The notes beneath the pieces are model-generated. The model was not told the origin of the DNA and made no database searches. It saw nothing but the letters and a program-made list of their open reading frames with translations. The position numbers were made by a program, and so were the translations under genes. Shown in pieces: positions 27,461 through 39,270 of a stretch of 64,000 nucleotides of DNA (its first letter is position 1; every line of letters begins with the position of its first letter). The stretch is from Pseudomonas tremae (GTDB lineage: Bacteria; Pseudomonadota; Gammaproteobacteria; Pseudomonadales; Pseudomonadaceae): assembly GCF_001401155.1 (NCBI RefSeq), contig NZ_LJRO01000048.1, positions 62,001 to 126,000 on the forward strand, read 5' to 3'.

Positions 27461-28123
27461 CTATTCGTCGGATTTTTTCTTCAGGTCGACCGGCACGGCA
27501 GTGGGCATGTCCAGGTCCGAAGCGGCTGCCGATGCGCAGAAGCGGCTCTTTTCTTCACGTTCTTCACGGGCGATGCGTGCGTTCTTGATGCGCCTGCGTA
27601 TCCACAGGGCCAAGCCGAGCAATATCAGAGCGCCCAGCACCCAGAGTTCGTATTTCTTGACGTTGCCCAGCAGGCCTTCGAGAACCGCACCGAAGTGGTA
27701 GGCCGCCGAGCCCAGCGCCGCTGCCCAGACCGCAGCGCCGATGCCGTTGAGCAGCAGGTAGCGCCCGGGCGGATAGCCGGACAGGCCGATGGCTACCGGC
27801 ATGACGGTCCGCAGGCCATAGACAAATCGGAAGCCCAGCACCCATATGTCCGGATGCTTGCGCACCAGCCTGAGCGCCTTGTCGCCCATGAGTTGCCAGC
27901 GCGGCTTGCGCGCCAGCAGTTTGCGTCCGTGCTTGCGCCCCATGAAGTACCACAGCTGGTCACCCGCATAGCTGCCAAAAAAGGCGACTACGATGACAAT
28001 GTTGAGGTCCATGTAACCGCGAAACGCCAGAAAGCCGGCAAGAACAAGAATGGTCTCGCCTTCAAAAAAGGTGCCGAGGAACAGGGCGAAGTAGCCGAAT
28101 TCGTTCAAGAAATTCTGGAGCAT
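27461..28123 (-). CDS. DedA family membrane protein
   Basis: This 220-residue protein shows the SNARE-associated/DedA domain: FLGTFFEGETILVLAGFLAFRG, YAGDQLWYFMGRKHG and the conserved FRFVYGLRTVMPVAIGLS. Four to five membrane helices are visible, ending in a Lys/Glu-rich tail. DedA proteins are undecaprenyl phosphate or lipid transporters needed for envelope homeostasis. It holds the PA5244 position beside hemB, divergently. Confidence 0.9.
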   Translation of the reverse strand: MLQNFLNEFGYFALFLGTFFEGETILVLAGFLAFRGYMDLNIVIVVAFFGSYAGDQLWYFMGRKHGRKLLARKPRWQLMGDKALRLVRKHPDIWVLGFRFVYGLRTVMPVAIGLSGYPPGRYLLLNGIGAAVWAAALGSAAYHFGAVLEGLLGNVKKYELWVLGALILLGLALWIRRRIKNARIAREEREEKSRFCASAAASDLDMPTAVPVDLKKKSDE

Positions 28124-28213
28124 TGTCTGGATGCTGGCGAAATGAACGCGCAGCCTAACGCGCCGGACGGAATCATGAAAGTGTCGATATGTGTCTCGAC
28201 GTTAAAGATTCTT

Positions 28214-28230
28214 GCAACCACAATGGTTGC
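28214..28230. promoter_or_regulatory. Palindrome in the dedA/hemB divergent region
   Basis: GCAACCA-CAA-TGGTTGC is a perfect 7-3-7 palindrome 90 bp from the dedA start. It could be an operator; no regulator can be named. Nearer hemB, GCCCGC-GTAA-GCGGGC (28325-28340) forms a compact hairpin just before the AGGAG ribosome site. Confidence 0.35.
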
Positions 28231-28300
28231 ATCCCCTGTAAGTCTGTGACCGCGACGTGCAGTCGCAGGTCGAACCATGACTGTCACACATTGGTCATAA

Positions 28301-29365
<1,065 letters not shown>

Positions 29366-29381
29366 CCTCACAGGAACATTC

Positions 29382-31592
29382 ATGAATACCGAAGCACTCA
29401 TCGAAGCCGCTGTTGAAGTCGATGCTCAGGAGGCAACACCCTTGGTTGAACCTGATATCGAAGTAATCCCGGCCATCGAGGCGCCTGCCGCTCCGGTGCC
29501 CGCCATTGTCGCTCCGAACCTGGACGACAGCAGTCTGTATATCCACCGCGAACTGTCCCAGTTGCAGTTCAATATCCGGGTATTGGAACAGGCGCTCGAT
29601 GAGTCCTACCCGTTACTGGAGCGGTTGAAGTTTCTGCTGATCTTCTCCAGCAACCTTGATGAGTTCTTCGAGATTCGTGTTGCCGGCCTGAAGAAGCAGA
29701 TCACGTTTGCCCGCGAGCAGGCAGGGGCCGACGGTTTGCAGCCGCATCAGGCACTGGCCAGAATCAGCGAGCTGGTTCACGGTCATGTGGATCGCCAATA
29801 CGCGATTCTCAATGACATCCTGCTGCCCGAGCTTGAAAAGCATCAGGTACGTTTTATTCGTCGTCGTCACTGGACCGCCAAGCTCAAGGCCTGGGTGCGT
29901 CGCTATTTCCGTGACGAGATTGCACCGATCATCACGCCGATCGGCCTGGACCCTACCCATCCGTTTCCATTGCTGGTCAACAAAAGCCTGAACTTCATTG
30001 TCGAGCTTGAAGGTATCGATGCCTTCGGTCGTGATTCGGGCCTTGCGATCATTCCCGCACCGCGCCTGTTGCCGCGCGTAATCAAAGTGCCGGAAGAGGT
30101 GTGCGGGCCTGGGGACAACTTCGTGTTCCTCTCGTCGATGATCCACGCGCATGCCGATGACCTGTTTCAGGGCATGAAGGTCAAGGGCTGCTATCAGTTC
30201 CGCCTGACCCGAAACGCCGATCTGGCACTGGACTCGGAAGACGTGGAAGACCTGGCGCGTGCCCTGCGCGGCGAGCTGTTCTCGCGTCGTTACGGCGATG
30301 CGGTGCGTCTGGAAGTGGCGGATACCTGCCCCAAACACTTGTCGGATTACCTGCTCAAGCAGTTCAACCTCAACGAGTCCGAACTGTATCAGGTCAACGG
30401 GCCGGTCAACCTGACGCGCCTGTTCAGCATCACCGGTCTGGACAGTCATCCAGAACTGCAATACCCGCCGTTCACCCCGGCTATTCCCAAGCTGCTGCAG
30501 AACAGCGAAAACGTTTTCAGCGTGATCAGCAAGCAGGACATTCTGTTGCTGCACCCTTTCGAGTCCTTTACTCCCGTGGTGGACCTGCTGCGTCAGGCCG
30601 CCAAGGACCCGCACGTTCTGGCGGTACGTCAGACGCTGTACCGCAGCGGCGCGAACTCGGAAATTGTCGATGCGCTGGTTGACGCCGCGCGTAACGGCAA
30701 AGAGGTCACCGCAGTGATTGAACTGCGTGCGCGGTTCGACGAAGAGTCCAACCTGCAACTGGCCAGTCGTCTTCAGGCTGCCGGTGCGGTGGTGATCTAT
30801 GGCGTGGTCGGCTTCAAGACCCACGCCAAGATGATGCTGATCCTGCGCCGTGAGGCGGGCGAAATCGTGCGTTACGCGCACCTTGGCACCGGTAACTATC
30901 ATGCCGGCAACGCGCGTCTTTATACCGACTACAGCCTGCTGACCTCCGACGATGCGCTGTGCGAAGACGTCGGCAAGCTGTTCAGTCAGTTGATCGGCAT
31001 GGGCAAGACCCTGCGTATGAAGAAGCTGCTGCATGCGCCATTCACGCTGAAGAAGGGCATGCTCGACATGATCGCCCGCGAGACGCAGTTTGCGCTCGAC
31101 GGCAAGCCTGCGCACATCATTGCCAAGTTCAACTCGCTGACTGATCCGAAGATCATCCGTGCGTTGTACAAGGCGAGTCAGTCCGGTGTGCGCATCGATC
31201 TGGTGGTACGCGGCATGTGCTGTCTGCGTCCGGGTATTGCCGGGGTCTCGCACAACATCCATGTGCGCTCGATCATCGGTCGCTTCCTGGAGCACACGCG
31301 GGTCTTCTACTTCCTCAATGGCGGCGACGAGCAGATGTTCCTGTCGAGCGCCGACTGGATGGAGCGTAACCTCGACAAGCGTGTCGAGACCTGCTTCCCG
31401 GTAGAGGGCAAGAAGCTGATTCTGCGCGTCAAGAAGGAGCTGGAAAGTTACCTGACCGACAACACCCACAGCTGGCTGCTGCAGTCAGACGGACGTTATG
31501 TGCGCAGTACGCCGACTGGCAATCAGAACCCGCGAAGTGCCCAGGCGACCCTGCTGGAGCGCCTGAGCAACCCTGTCCTCAGCGTACGCTGA
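29382..31592 (+). CDS. ppk: Polyphosphate kinase
   Basis: This 736-residue protein makes polyphosphate from ATP. It has the PPK1 domains in order: helical N-domain ([19 protein letters not shown]), head domain, and two C-terminal phospholipase-D-like domains. The autophosphorylated His lies in [13 protein letters not shown], followed by [19 protein letters not shown]. An N-terminal extension of about 45 Glu/Ala/Pro-rich residues precedes the conserved part. Its 3' end overlaps ppx by 14 bp on the opposite strand. Confidence 0.96.
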   Translation: MNTEALIEAAVEVDAQEATPLVEPDIEVIPAIEAPAAPVPAIVAPNLDDSSLYIHRELSQLQFNIRVLEQALDESYPLLERLKFLLIFSSNLDEFFEIRVAGLKKQITFAREQAGADGLQPHQALARISELVHGHVDRQYAILNDILLPELEKHQVRFIRRRHWTAKLKAWVRRYFRDEIAPIITPIGLDPTHPFPLLVNKSLNFIVELEGIDAFGRDSGLAIIPAPRLLPRVIKVPEEVCGPGDNFVFLSSMIHAHADDLFQGMKVKGCYQFRLTRNADLALDSEDVEDLARALRGELFSRRYGDAVRLEVADTCPKHLSDYLLKQFNLNESELYQVNGPVNLTRLFSITGLDSHPELQYPPFTPAIPKLLQNSENVFSVISKQDILLLHPFESFTPVVDLLRQAAKDPHVLAVRQTLYRSGANSEIVDALVDAARNGKEVTAVIELRARFDEESNLQLASRLQAAGAVVIYGVVGFKTHAKMMLILRREAGEIVRYAHLGTGNYHAGNARLYTDYSLLTSDDALCEDVGKLFSQLIGMGKTLRMKKLLHAPFTLKKGMLDMIARETQFALDGKPAHIIAKFNSLTDPKIIRALYKASQSGVRIDLVVRGMCCLRPGIAGVSHNIHVRSIIGRFLEHTRVFYFLNGGDEQMFLSSADWMERNLDKRVETCFPVEGKKLILRVKKELESYLTDNTHSWLLQSDGRYVRSTPTGNQNPRSAQATLLERLSNPVLSVR

Positions 31593-33081
31593 AGACGATG
31601 CCGACTCGGGTCAGCCACTCCGCTTCCAGCGCGAAGTCGGCCTGAGTCAGCTGGTTGTTTTCCAGCCAGCCTTTCGGGAACTCGGCGTCCAGATTCGGGC
31701 CGTCGGCACGTAACACCACACGCGGCATCTCCTGGGTGCCGCGAATGTGGTGAAACAGAATCGCAAAGCGCAACAACACGCACAGACGAATCAGCTTGAT
31801 GCCTTCCGCGCCGAACTCGGCGAACTTGTCCTTGGGAATGTTGCGGCGATGACCGCGTACCAACAGGGCGAGCATTTGCTGGTCTTCGCGTGAAAACCCG
31901 GCAAGATCCGAGTGCTCGATCAGGTAGGCGCCATGCTTGTGGTAGTGATAGTGGGCGATGTCCAGCCCGATCTCATGCACCTTGGCGGCCCAGCTCAGCA
32001 GTTCGGCGTAGCTTTCGTGCTGCAGCTCCCAACTGTCGGCAACCTGCTCCAGCGCATGCAGCGCCTTGGCTTCGACGCGTGCCGCCTGTTCCAGATCAAC
32101 GTGATACCGCTCCATCAGCGAGCTGAGCGTGCGCTCACGCACGTCTTCGTGATGGTGACGGCCCATCAGGTCGTACAGCACGCCTTCGCGCAATGCGCCT
32201 TCGCAGTGATCCATGCGCTTGAGTTCAAGCGCGTCGAAGATGGCTTCGAGAATCGCCAGGCCCGCCGGGAAAATGGTGCGGCGGTCGGGCTTGATGCCGT
32301 CGAAGTCGATTTTTTCGACGTCACCCAGTTTGAACAGTTTGCGCTTGAGCCATGCCAGGCCTTCGGCGTTGACCTCGCCTGCACCGTAACCATTGGCTTT
32401 GAGCGCCACACCGATAGCGCGAATGGTGCCCGATGAGCCGATGGCCTCATCCCACTTCATGCGATGCAGCGCGTGTTCGATGCTCATGATTTCAAGCCGC
32501 GCAGCGGTGTAGGCCTGGGCGTAGCGCGCGGGTGTCACCTTGCCGTCGCGGAAATAGCGCTGAGTGAAACTCACGCAGCCCATCTGCAGGCTTTCACGCA
32601 GCAGCGGCTCGAAGCGTTGGCCGATGATGAATTCGGTACTGCCGCCGCCGATGTCGGCAACCAGGCGCTTGCCAGGTGTGTCAGCCAGCGTATGCGAGAC
32701 GCCCAGATAAATGAGGCGCGCTTCTTCGCGTCCGGAAATAACTTCCACCGGATGGCCGAGAATTTCTTCGGCGCGGTGAATGAAATCGTTGCGGTTGCGG
32801 GCTTCGCGCAGGGCATTGGTGCCCACGATGCGCACAGCGCCGAGCGGCAGACCGTTGATCAACTGGGCAAAGCGTTTCAGGCAGTCGAGACCGCGCTGCA
32901 TGGACTCTTCAGTCAGCTGGCGCTCTTCATCGATGCCGGCTGCCAACTGCACCTTTTCGCCCAGGCGCTCAAGAATGCGAATTTCGCCCTGATTGGCTTT
33001 CGCCACAACCATATGAAAGCTGTTTGAGCCCAGGTCGATGGCGGCGATCAGTGAAAGATTCTTGGGTGTTGAATGCGGCAT
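31579..33081 (-). CDS. ppx: Exopolyphosphatase
   Basis: This 500-residue Ppx/GppA protein has the actin-like ATPase phosphate loops [15 protein letters not shown] and [12 protein letters not shown], and a C-terminal HD-like domain ([20 protein letters not shown]). It removes terminal phosphate from polyphosphate, opposing Ppk. Convergent ppk/ppx tails overlap by 14 bp, so read-through of either would make antisense to the other. Confidence 0.94.
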   Translation of the reverse strand: MPHSTPKNLSLIAAIDLGSNSFHMVVAKANQGEIRILERLGEKVQLAAGIDEERQLTEESMQRGLDCLKRFAQLINGLPLGAVRIVGTNALREARNRNDFIHRAEEILGHPVEVISGREEARLIYLGVSHTLADTPGKRLVADIGGGSTEFIIGQRFEPLLRESLQMGCVSFTQRYFRDGKVTPARYAQAYTAARLEIMSIEHALHRMKWDEAIGSSGTIRAIGVALKANGYGAGEVNAEGLAWLKRKLFKLGDVEKIDFDGIKPDRRTIFPAGLAILEAIFDALELKRMDHCEGALREGVLYDLMGRHHHEDVRERTLSSLMERYHVDLEQAARVEAKALHALEQVADSWELQHESYAELLSWAAKVHEIGLDIAHYHYHKHGAYLIEHSDLAGFSREDQQMLALLVRGHRRNIPKDKFAEFGAEGIKLIRLCVLLRFAILFHHIRGTQEMPRVVLRADGPNLDAEFPKGWLENNQLTQADFALEAEWLTRVGIVFSVR

Positions 33082-33237
33082 GGTCAGAAAATCCAGTTCG
33101 ATAACCGCACCATCGTGCCACGATCCATGTCTGTCGCCAACGCGAAGCTGTTCAGGCAGCGGAAATACCCGGTATTACTCTCGGACGTGGCTTATGGCTA
33201 TAGGGTCGACGTGAGGGGCCTGTAACTATCGCGCCCC

Positions 33238-33396
33238 GCTCTGCGCAGGCAGTGGCGTGGCGCAGATTTGTGACGCAGAGCGTCACCCAAGGCATTCCCA
33301 CGCTGGAGCGTGCGGAACGATAGTCTTCATGCAGATCACTATCGTGCCCATGCTCCGCGTGGGCATGCCGTTCTGGGCGCTCTGCGTCCGGTTTTG
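33238..33396. repeat. Twin-hairpin intergenic repeat, copy B
   Basis: The 316-bp ppx-to-ABC gap is filled mainly by this repeat. The core module (33272-33323) reads GACGCAGAGCGTC, then ACCCAAGGCATTCC, then CACGCTGGAGCGTG and CGGAACGATAG. Both ends of the module fold into hairpins. A related second unit in opposite orientation follows (GCTCCGCGTGGGCATGCCG, GCGCTCTGCGTCC). Confidence 0.8.
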
Positions 33397-33397
33397 A

Positions 33398-34132
33398 CTA
33401 CGCGTGCTCCGCAGTGCCGATGAAATTCGCCAGTTCGGGGGTTTTCGGGTTGGCGAAGAGCACCTTCGGGTCGCCCACTTCGTGCACCTTGCCCTGATGC
33501 ATGAACACCAGTTTGTCGCCCACTTCACGGGCGAAGCGCATTTCGTGGGTGACCATGATCAGGGTCATGCCGTCAGCAGCCAGTTGGCGAACCACGCTGA
33601 GTACTTCGCTGACCAGTTCCGGGTCCAGCGCCGAGGTGATTTCGTCACACAGCAGCACCTTGGGCGACATCGCCAATGCCCGGGCAATCGCCACGCGTTG
33701 CTGCTGGCCGCCAGACAGGCGATCCGGGAAGGCATCGAACTTCTCGCCCAGCCCGACGCGCTCCAGCATCTTTTTCGCCAGCCTTGCGGCTTCAGCCTTC
33801 GGCACCTTCTGCACGACCTGCGGCGCGAGCATCACGTTTTCGCCCACGCTCAGGTGCGGGAACAGATTGAACTGCTGAAACACCATGCCGACCTTCTGGC
33901 GCAGAGTGCGCAGGTCGGCGCGTGCTGCGTCCAGGTACTCGCCATCGACCTCGATCACCCCATCATTGATCGACTCCAGACCATTGAGCGTGCGTAGCAG
34001 GGTGCTCTTGCCCGAACCACTGCGACCAATGATTGCCACGACCTGGCCTTCCTCGACCGACAGATCGATGCCCTTCAACACGTGGTGATCGCCATAGTAT
34101 TTATGCAGGGCGGAAATTCTAAGCAGAGGCAT
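33398..34132 (-). CDS. Polar amino acid ABC transporter ATPase
   Basis: This 244-residue ATPase has Walker A GRSGSGKST, signature LSGGQQQR, Walker B VLLCDEI and the switch VTHEMRF. It is close to the GlnQ/HisP group. The start lies inside the end of the upstream permease gene (14-bp overlap). It is the last gene of a four-gene importer operon. Confidence 0.9.
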   Translation of the reverse strand: MPLLRISALHKYYGDHHVLKGIDLSVEEGQVVAIIGRSGSGKSTLLRTLNGLESINDGVIEVDGEYLDAARADLRTLRQKVGMVFQQFNLFPHLSVGENVMLAPQVVQKVPKAEAARLAKKMLERVGLGEKFDAFPDRLSGGQQQRVAIARALAMSPKVLLCDEITSALDPELVSEVLSVVRQLAADGMTLIMVTHEMRFAREVGDKLVFMHQGKVHEVGDPKVLFANPKTPELANFIGTAEHA

Positions 34133-34766
34133 GCAGTCTCCTTTCCAGGTAGCGCGCGCACAGCGACAAGGGGTAGCAAAGGATGAAATAGCCCAAGGCG
34201 ACGAAGCCGTAGACCATGAAAGGTTCGAACGTGGCGTTGGCCAGCATGCTGCCAGTCTTGGTCAGTTCGGTGAAACCGATGATCGAGGTCACTGCGGTGC
34301 CTTTGACCACCTGAACGGAAAAGCCCACGGTCGGTGCTACCGCGATACGCAGTGCCTGAGGCAGGATCACGTAGCGCATCTGTTCGAGTGGACTCATCGC
34401 CAGGCTGGCGGATGCTTCCCACTGACCCTTGGAAATCGACTCAACGCAGCCACGCCAGATTTCGGCGAGGTAAGCACTGGTGAACAGCGTCAACGCCAGT
34501 GCAGCCGCTGCCCAAGGAGAAATGTTCAGGCCCATCAGGGCGACGCCGAAGAACACCAGAAACAGCTGCATCAGCAGTGGTGTGCCCTGAAACAGCTCTA
34601 TATAAAGCTTGGCCATCACACGCGGCCCGGACTTTTCCGAAGTGCGCATGACCATTATCAGCAAGCCGATAAGCCCGCCGCCGATAAAGGCCACCAGCGA
34701 CAGGGCCAGCGTCCATTGCAGACCGATCAGCAAGTTGCGCACGATGTCCCATAGGGTGAAATCCAT
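34119..34766 (-). CDS. Polar amino acid ABC transporter permease
   Basis: This 215-residue HisMQ-family inner-membrane protein shows the family stretch ELFQGTPLLMQLFLVFFG and the EAA-type loop near EASASLAMSPLEQMRYVILPQA. Its first base is shared with the last base of the neighbouring permease gene, so the two are translationally coupled. Confidence 0.9.
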   Translation of the reverse strand: MDFTLWDIVRNLLIGLQWTLALSLVAFIGGGLIGLLIMVMRTSEKSGPRVMAKLYIELFQGTPLLMQLFLVFFGVALMGLNISPWAAAALALTLFTSAYLAEIWRGCVESISKGQWEASASLAMSPLEQMRYVILPQALRIAVAPTVGFSVQVVKGTAVTSIIGFTELTKTGSMLANATFEPFMVYGFVALGYFILCYPLSLCARYLERRLHASA

Positions 34767-35431
34767 CAGTGGCTCCTCGAGATGTAACGTCGTCCGATCC
34801 AGGCCAGCAATTGGCGGATCAGCAGCGCCATTGCCAGATAGATCAGCGTGGTCACGATGTAGGTTTCAAACGACCGGAAATTACGCGACTGGATGAAATT
34901 GGCGAAGAAGCTCAGTTCTTCTGTGGCAATTTGCGAGCAGACCGCCGAACCCAGCATCACGATGATGATCTGGCTGCTCAGCGCTGGCCAGACCTTGCCC
35001 AGCGCTGGCACCAGCACCACGTAACGAAAGGCTTCATAGCGATTCATCGCCAGCGCCGCCGATGCTTCAAGCTGACCTTTGGGGATCGCCTGAATACCGG
35101 CCCGCACGATTTCGGTCGAATAGGCCCCCAGATTGACAACCATCGCCAGCACAGCCGCCTGCCACTCGGTAATCTGCACGCCCAGCGACGGCAGACCGAA
35201 GAAGATGAAGAACAGCTGGACCAGAAACGGCGTGTTGCGGATCAGCTCGACATAGATGGCGAAAATCGTCGCAAAAGGCTGGATCTTCCAGGCCCTGACG
35301 ACGGCACCGACGATGCCGAGGCTGACACCGAGCAGCGTGCCGATGGCCGTCAGCTCCAGCGTGAACAAAGCCCCGCGCAACAGCACGTCGAGGTTTTGCA
35401 GGACCGGTGTAAAGTCGAAGTGATAAGCCAT
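34766..35431 (-). CDS. Polar amino acid ABC transporter permease
   Basis: This 221-residue HisMQ-family permease shows VELIRNTPFLVQLFFIFFG and the cytoplasmic loop EASAALAMNRYEAFRYVVLVPA. It pairs with the next gene as a heterodimeric membrane channel. It lies 29 bp after the substrate-binding gene. Confidence 0.9.
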   Translation of the reverse strand: MAYHFDFTPVLQNLDVLLRGALFTLELTAIGTLLGVSLGIVGAVVRAWKIQPFATIFAIYVELIRNTPFLVQLFFIFFGLPSLGVQITEWQAAVLAMVVNLGAYSTEIVRAGIQAIPKGQLEASAALAMNRYEAFRYVVLVPALGKVWPALSSQIIIVMLGSAVCSQIATEELSFFANFIQSRNFRSFETYIVTTLIYLAMALLIRQLLAWIGRRYISRSH

Positions 35432-35460
35432 TGGTGGATCCTGTGACCGAAAAGCAATAA

Positions 35461-36246
35461 TCAGAGATCGGCAGGCAGCGGTTGCTTCAGCCAGGTCTCG
35501 GACGCTTTCTCCAGAGCGCCGTCAGCCTTGGCAGCGTTGAGCATTTCGTTGACCTTGCCCAACAGCTCTGGCTGGCCCTTGTTGACGCCAACGTAGACTG
35601 GCGAATCCTTCAGTTTGACTTTCAGCGCTGGAATGCGCTTGGGGTTGCGCTCGCTGATGGCGACCATCACCACGTTGCCGCTGGCGATCAGGTCGGTCTG
35701 ACCTGCCAGGTAAGCCGCGATAGTCGAATTGTTGTCTTCGAAACGCTTGATGGTAGTGCCTTCAGGCGCCACGGCCGACAGCTCGATGTCCTCGATCGCG
35801 CCACGGGTCACACTGATGGTCTTGCCTTTCAGGTCAGCCACATCCTTGACCGGAGAGTCGGGCGGACCGAACACCGCCAGATAGAACGGCGCGTAGGCAC
35901 GGGAGAAATCGATGACTTTCTCGCGGTCAGGATTCTTGCCCAGGCTGGAAATTACCAGATCAACCTTGCCTGTGGTGAGGAAGGGGATGCGGTTGGTGCT
36001 GTTGACCGGCGTCAGCTCGAGCTTGACCTTCAGCCTGTCAGCCAGCAGTTGCGCGGTGTCGATGTCCAGGCCACGTGGCTTCATATCCGGACCGACCGAG
36101 CCGAACGGCGGGAAGTCCTGCGGTACGGCGACCTTCAAGGTGCCGCGCGCTACGACGTCGTCCAGCCCGTTGGCGTGGGCGGGTGTCTGGCTCAGCATCA
36201 GACTGGCAAACAATGCAGTAAGCAGGGCGCTGTAACGCTTGGTCAT
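35461..36246 (-). CDS. Polar amino acid ABC substrate-binding protein
   Basis: This 261-residue SBP_bac_3 protein has a Sec signal peptide (LLTALFASLMLSQTPAHA). The amino-acid pocket region appears as PPFGSVGPDMKPRGLDID and SSLGKNPDREKVIDFS. No lipobox is seen. GGAGACTTCAC precedes the ATG at 36246. The substrate cannot be told. It is first in the operon and divergent from a FadR-type regulator, with a palindromic operator in the shared gap. Confidence 0.88.
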   Translation of the reverse strand: MTKRYSALLTALFASLMLSQTPAHANGLDDVVARGTLKVAVPQDFPPFGSVGPDMKPRGLDIDTAQLLADRLKVKLELTPVNSTNRIPFLTTGKVDLVISSLGKNPDREKVIDFSRAYAPFYLAVFGPPDSPVKDVADLKGKTISVTRGAIEDIELSAVAPEGTTIKRFEDNNSTIAAYLAGQTDLIASGNVVMVAISERNPKRIPALKVKLKDSPVYVGVNKGQPELLGKVNEMLNAAKADGALEKASETWLKQPLPADL

Positions 36247-36354
36247 GTGAAGTCTCCGGGCGAAACGAAAAGTGTTGGCCATTCTCCAGTGCACAGCGCA
36301 TGCCATCCGCTCATTGCTGCCGCAACTCAAGGTGTTCCGCACGATTATGGTCTT

Positions 36355-36369
36355 ACTGGTCTGACCAGT
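36355..36369. promoter_or_regulatory. FadR-type operator, site 1
   Basis: ACTGGTCTGACCAGT is a perfect 7-1-7 palindrome holding TGGTCTGACCA, the TGGT-N3-ACCA shape of FadR-family sites. It lies about 110 bp upstream of the substrate-binding gene. Confidence 0.65.
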
Positions 36370-36479
36370 TGATGCTCCGTGCGCCCTGCTTTGGCGCGCC
36401 GGAATGCCCGGCCGCCCCAGTGCTGGGCGTCGCTTGCCGAATCTGCGGGATGGCGATAAAAGGGCTTTTTACTGGACTG

Positions 36480-36494
36480 ACTGGCCTGAACAGT
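36480..36494. promoter_or_regulatory. FadR-type operator, site 2 at the regulator start
   Basis: ACTGGCCTGAACAGT matches site 1 at 13 of 15 positions and ends directly at the regulator start codon. This placement predicts autorepression. Confidence 0.55.
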
Positions 36495-36495
36495 G

Positions 36496-37200
36496 ATGCC
36501 GCATACTTCACTCGCAGTACCCGAATCGGCCCTCAGGGCCATTCGCAAACTGATTGCCGAGCAAGGCTACAAACCCGGCGAAAGCCTGCCGTCGCAACGC
36601 GACCTGGCGGCGTTGCTGGGTGTCAGTCGTGCATCGCTGCGTGAAGCCTTGTCCTCACTCACAGCCTTGGGCGTGGTCAGTGTCCAGCCGGGAAAAGGCG
36701 TGTTCGTGCAGTCGATTTCTGAACCAGAACAGCGCACGGGTGGATTTTCCTGGCCATTTGAAGCCCGGGTTTCGCCAGCAGACACTTTTCAATTGCGCTA
36801 TGCCCTTGAAGGTTTTGCCGCAGGTCTGGCCGCAGTCACCCTGACCGCTGACGAGCGCGATGTGCTTGAAGACAACGTCGAAGCCATGCGTCTCGAGTTA
36901 CGTGGCGGCGACTTCGAGGCTGCAGCCAGGCTGGATTTCGAGTTTCATCGGCATATTCTGGTTGCCAGCGGTAACCAGGCGATGCTTGGGATAGTGACGG
37001 CAGGTGCCGATATTTTTCTTGAAAGCCAGAAGATGCCATTCATCCGTGCGGCGAGGGTCATGGAAACCTGGCAAGAGCATCGCAAGATCCTGCGTGCGCT
37101 GGCCCGCCACGCATCAGGCCCCGCACAAAAAGCCATGCAGGAGCATATTCGCGGCGCAGCGCTGCGCACCGGCATCGTTTTTGTCTCGCCATCAAGCTAG
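36496..37200 (+). CDS. FadR-subfamily GntR transcription regulator
   Basis: This 234-residue regulator has an N-terminal winged helix (GESLPSQRDLAALLGVSRASLREAL) and an FCD ligand domain. Likely metal/ligand residues appear in LDFEFHRHILVASGN, EHRKIL and MQEHIRGAA. It is divergent from the amino acid importer, its probable target. The ATG at 36496 directly follows a GTG at 36493; either could be used. The effector is unknown. Confidence 0.88.
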   Translation: MPHTSLAVPESALRAIRKLIAEQGYKPGESLPSQRDLAALLGVSRASLREALSSLTALGVVSVQPGKGVFVQSISEPEQRTGGFSWPFEARVSPADTFQLRYALEGFAAGLAAVTLTADERDVLEDNVEAMRLELRGGDFEAAARLDFEFHRHILVASGNQAMLGIVTAGADIFLESQKMPFIRAARVMETWQEHRKILRALARHASGPAQKAMQEHIRGAALRTGIVFVSPSS

Positions 37201-37321
37201 GCATCCCTCATAACTCCAGTCATGCGCCACCATAGCCAGAGTCAATGAAGCATCGCTTCCTGAATAGCATAAGGGGAGCTATGATGATCGTCTTTTGTAG
37301 CCTATGACCTCGGAGACTTCC

Positions 37322-37651
37322 ATGAGCAACGACCTGATCAAAAACGTCACCGACGCCACTTTCGAAGCCGAAGTACTCAAGGCTGATGGTGCGGTGCTTG
37401 TTGATTACTGGGCTGAGTGGTGTGGCCCGTGCAAGATGATTGCCCCGGTACTGGACGAAATCGCCACTACCTACCAAGGCAAGCTGACTGTCGCCAAACT
37501 GAACATCGATGAAAATCAGGACACCCCGGCCAAGCATGGCGTGCGTGGTATTCCTACGCTGATGCTGTTCAAGAACGGCAATGTTGAAGCGACCAAAGTG
37601 GGCGCGTTGTCGAAGTCGCAGCTGGCTGCATTTCTCGACGCCAACATCTGA
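37322..37651 (+). CDS. trxA: Thioredoxin 1
   Basis: This 109-residue protein has the active site [10 protein letters not shown] and the cis-proline loop RGIPTLMLF. It is the general cytoplasmic disulfide reductant. GGAGACTTCC precedes the ATG at 37322. Its own terminator follows, so rho is expressed at least partly from its own promoter. Confidence 0.97.
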   Translation: MSNDLIKNVTDATFEAEVLKADGAVLVDYWAEWCGPCKMIAPVLDEIATTYQGKLTVAKLNIDENQDTPAKHGVRGIPTLMLFKNGNVEATKVGALSKSQLAAFLDANI

Positions 37652-37663
37652 AGCACTTCAAGG

Positions 37664-37687
37664 CCCCGCAAATAGCGGGGTTTTTTT
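37664..37687 (+). terminator. Terminator after trxA
   Basis: CCCCGC-AAATA-GCGGGG is followed by seven T residues, 13 bp past the trxA stop. Confidence 0.9.
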
Positions 37688-37882
37688 CAGGCGTCATACT
37701 AGACGCCCGGAAAATCAGGTGGTACATTCGGCCCCGCAACGGCTTCTCCGTTGCCCCCTGCAAGCCGTCGCCGACGCTCTCCTTATCGATTTAGTACGCG
37801 ATCCTGTCGCCTTCTCTGCGGCGCGGCCTCATTAAGCCAAAAGCTTAATTCCCCCTCCATACACGATTACGTCATTCCCCAT
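37688..37882 (+). promoter_or_regulatory. rho leader
   Basis: This 195-bp leader is C- and pyrimidine-rich in its second half (CCCCCTGCAAGCC, AATTCCCCCTCC). No Shine-Dalgarno is present: the 12 bases before the ATG read CGTCATTCCCCAT-type sequence. In E. coli, rho is autoregulated by Rho-dependent attenuation in its leader; the C-rich tract fits, but that is inference. Confidence 0.45.
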
Positions 37883-39142
<1,260 letters not shown>

Positions 39143-39161
39143 CAGACAGGCTGGCTCAAAA

Positions 39162-39191
39162 AATGGTGTCCTTCGGGGCACCATTTTTTTT
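39162..39191 (+). terminator. Terminator after rho
   Basis: TGGTGTCC-TTCG-GGGCACCA, a UUCG tetraloop hairpin flanked by A6 and T8, lies 20 bp past the rho stop. The A-run would let it work on the other strand too. Confidence 0.9.
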
Positions 39192-39270
39192 GCCTGTGCG
39201 CCGCGGATTAGCTGCCTTGAAGGGCTGGAGCAGGTAGGATGTGTGTCTATTTGGATAAATGGCCGGGTTA

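Noticed and set aside
29613..31469. 618-residue reading frame opposite ppk
   Set aside because: It mirrors a well-conserved ppk gene; high GC leaves antisense frames open. No ribosome site or protein family is evident.
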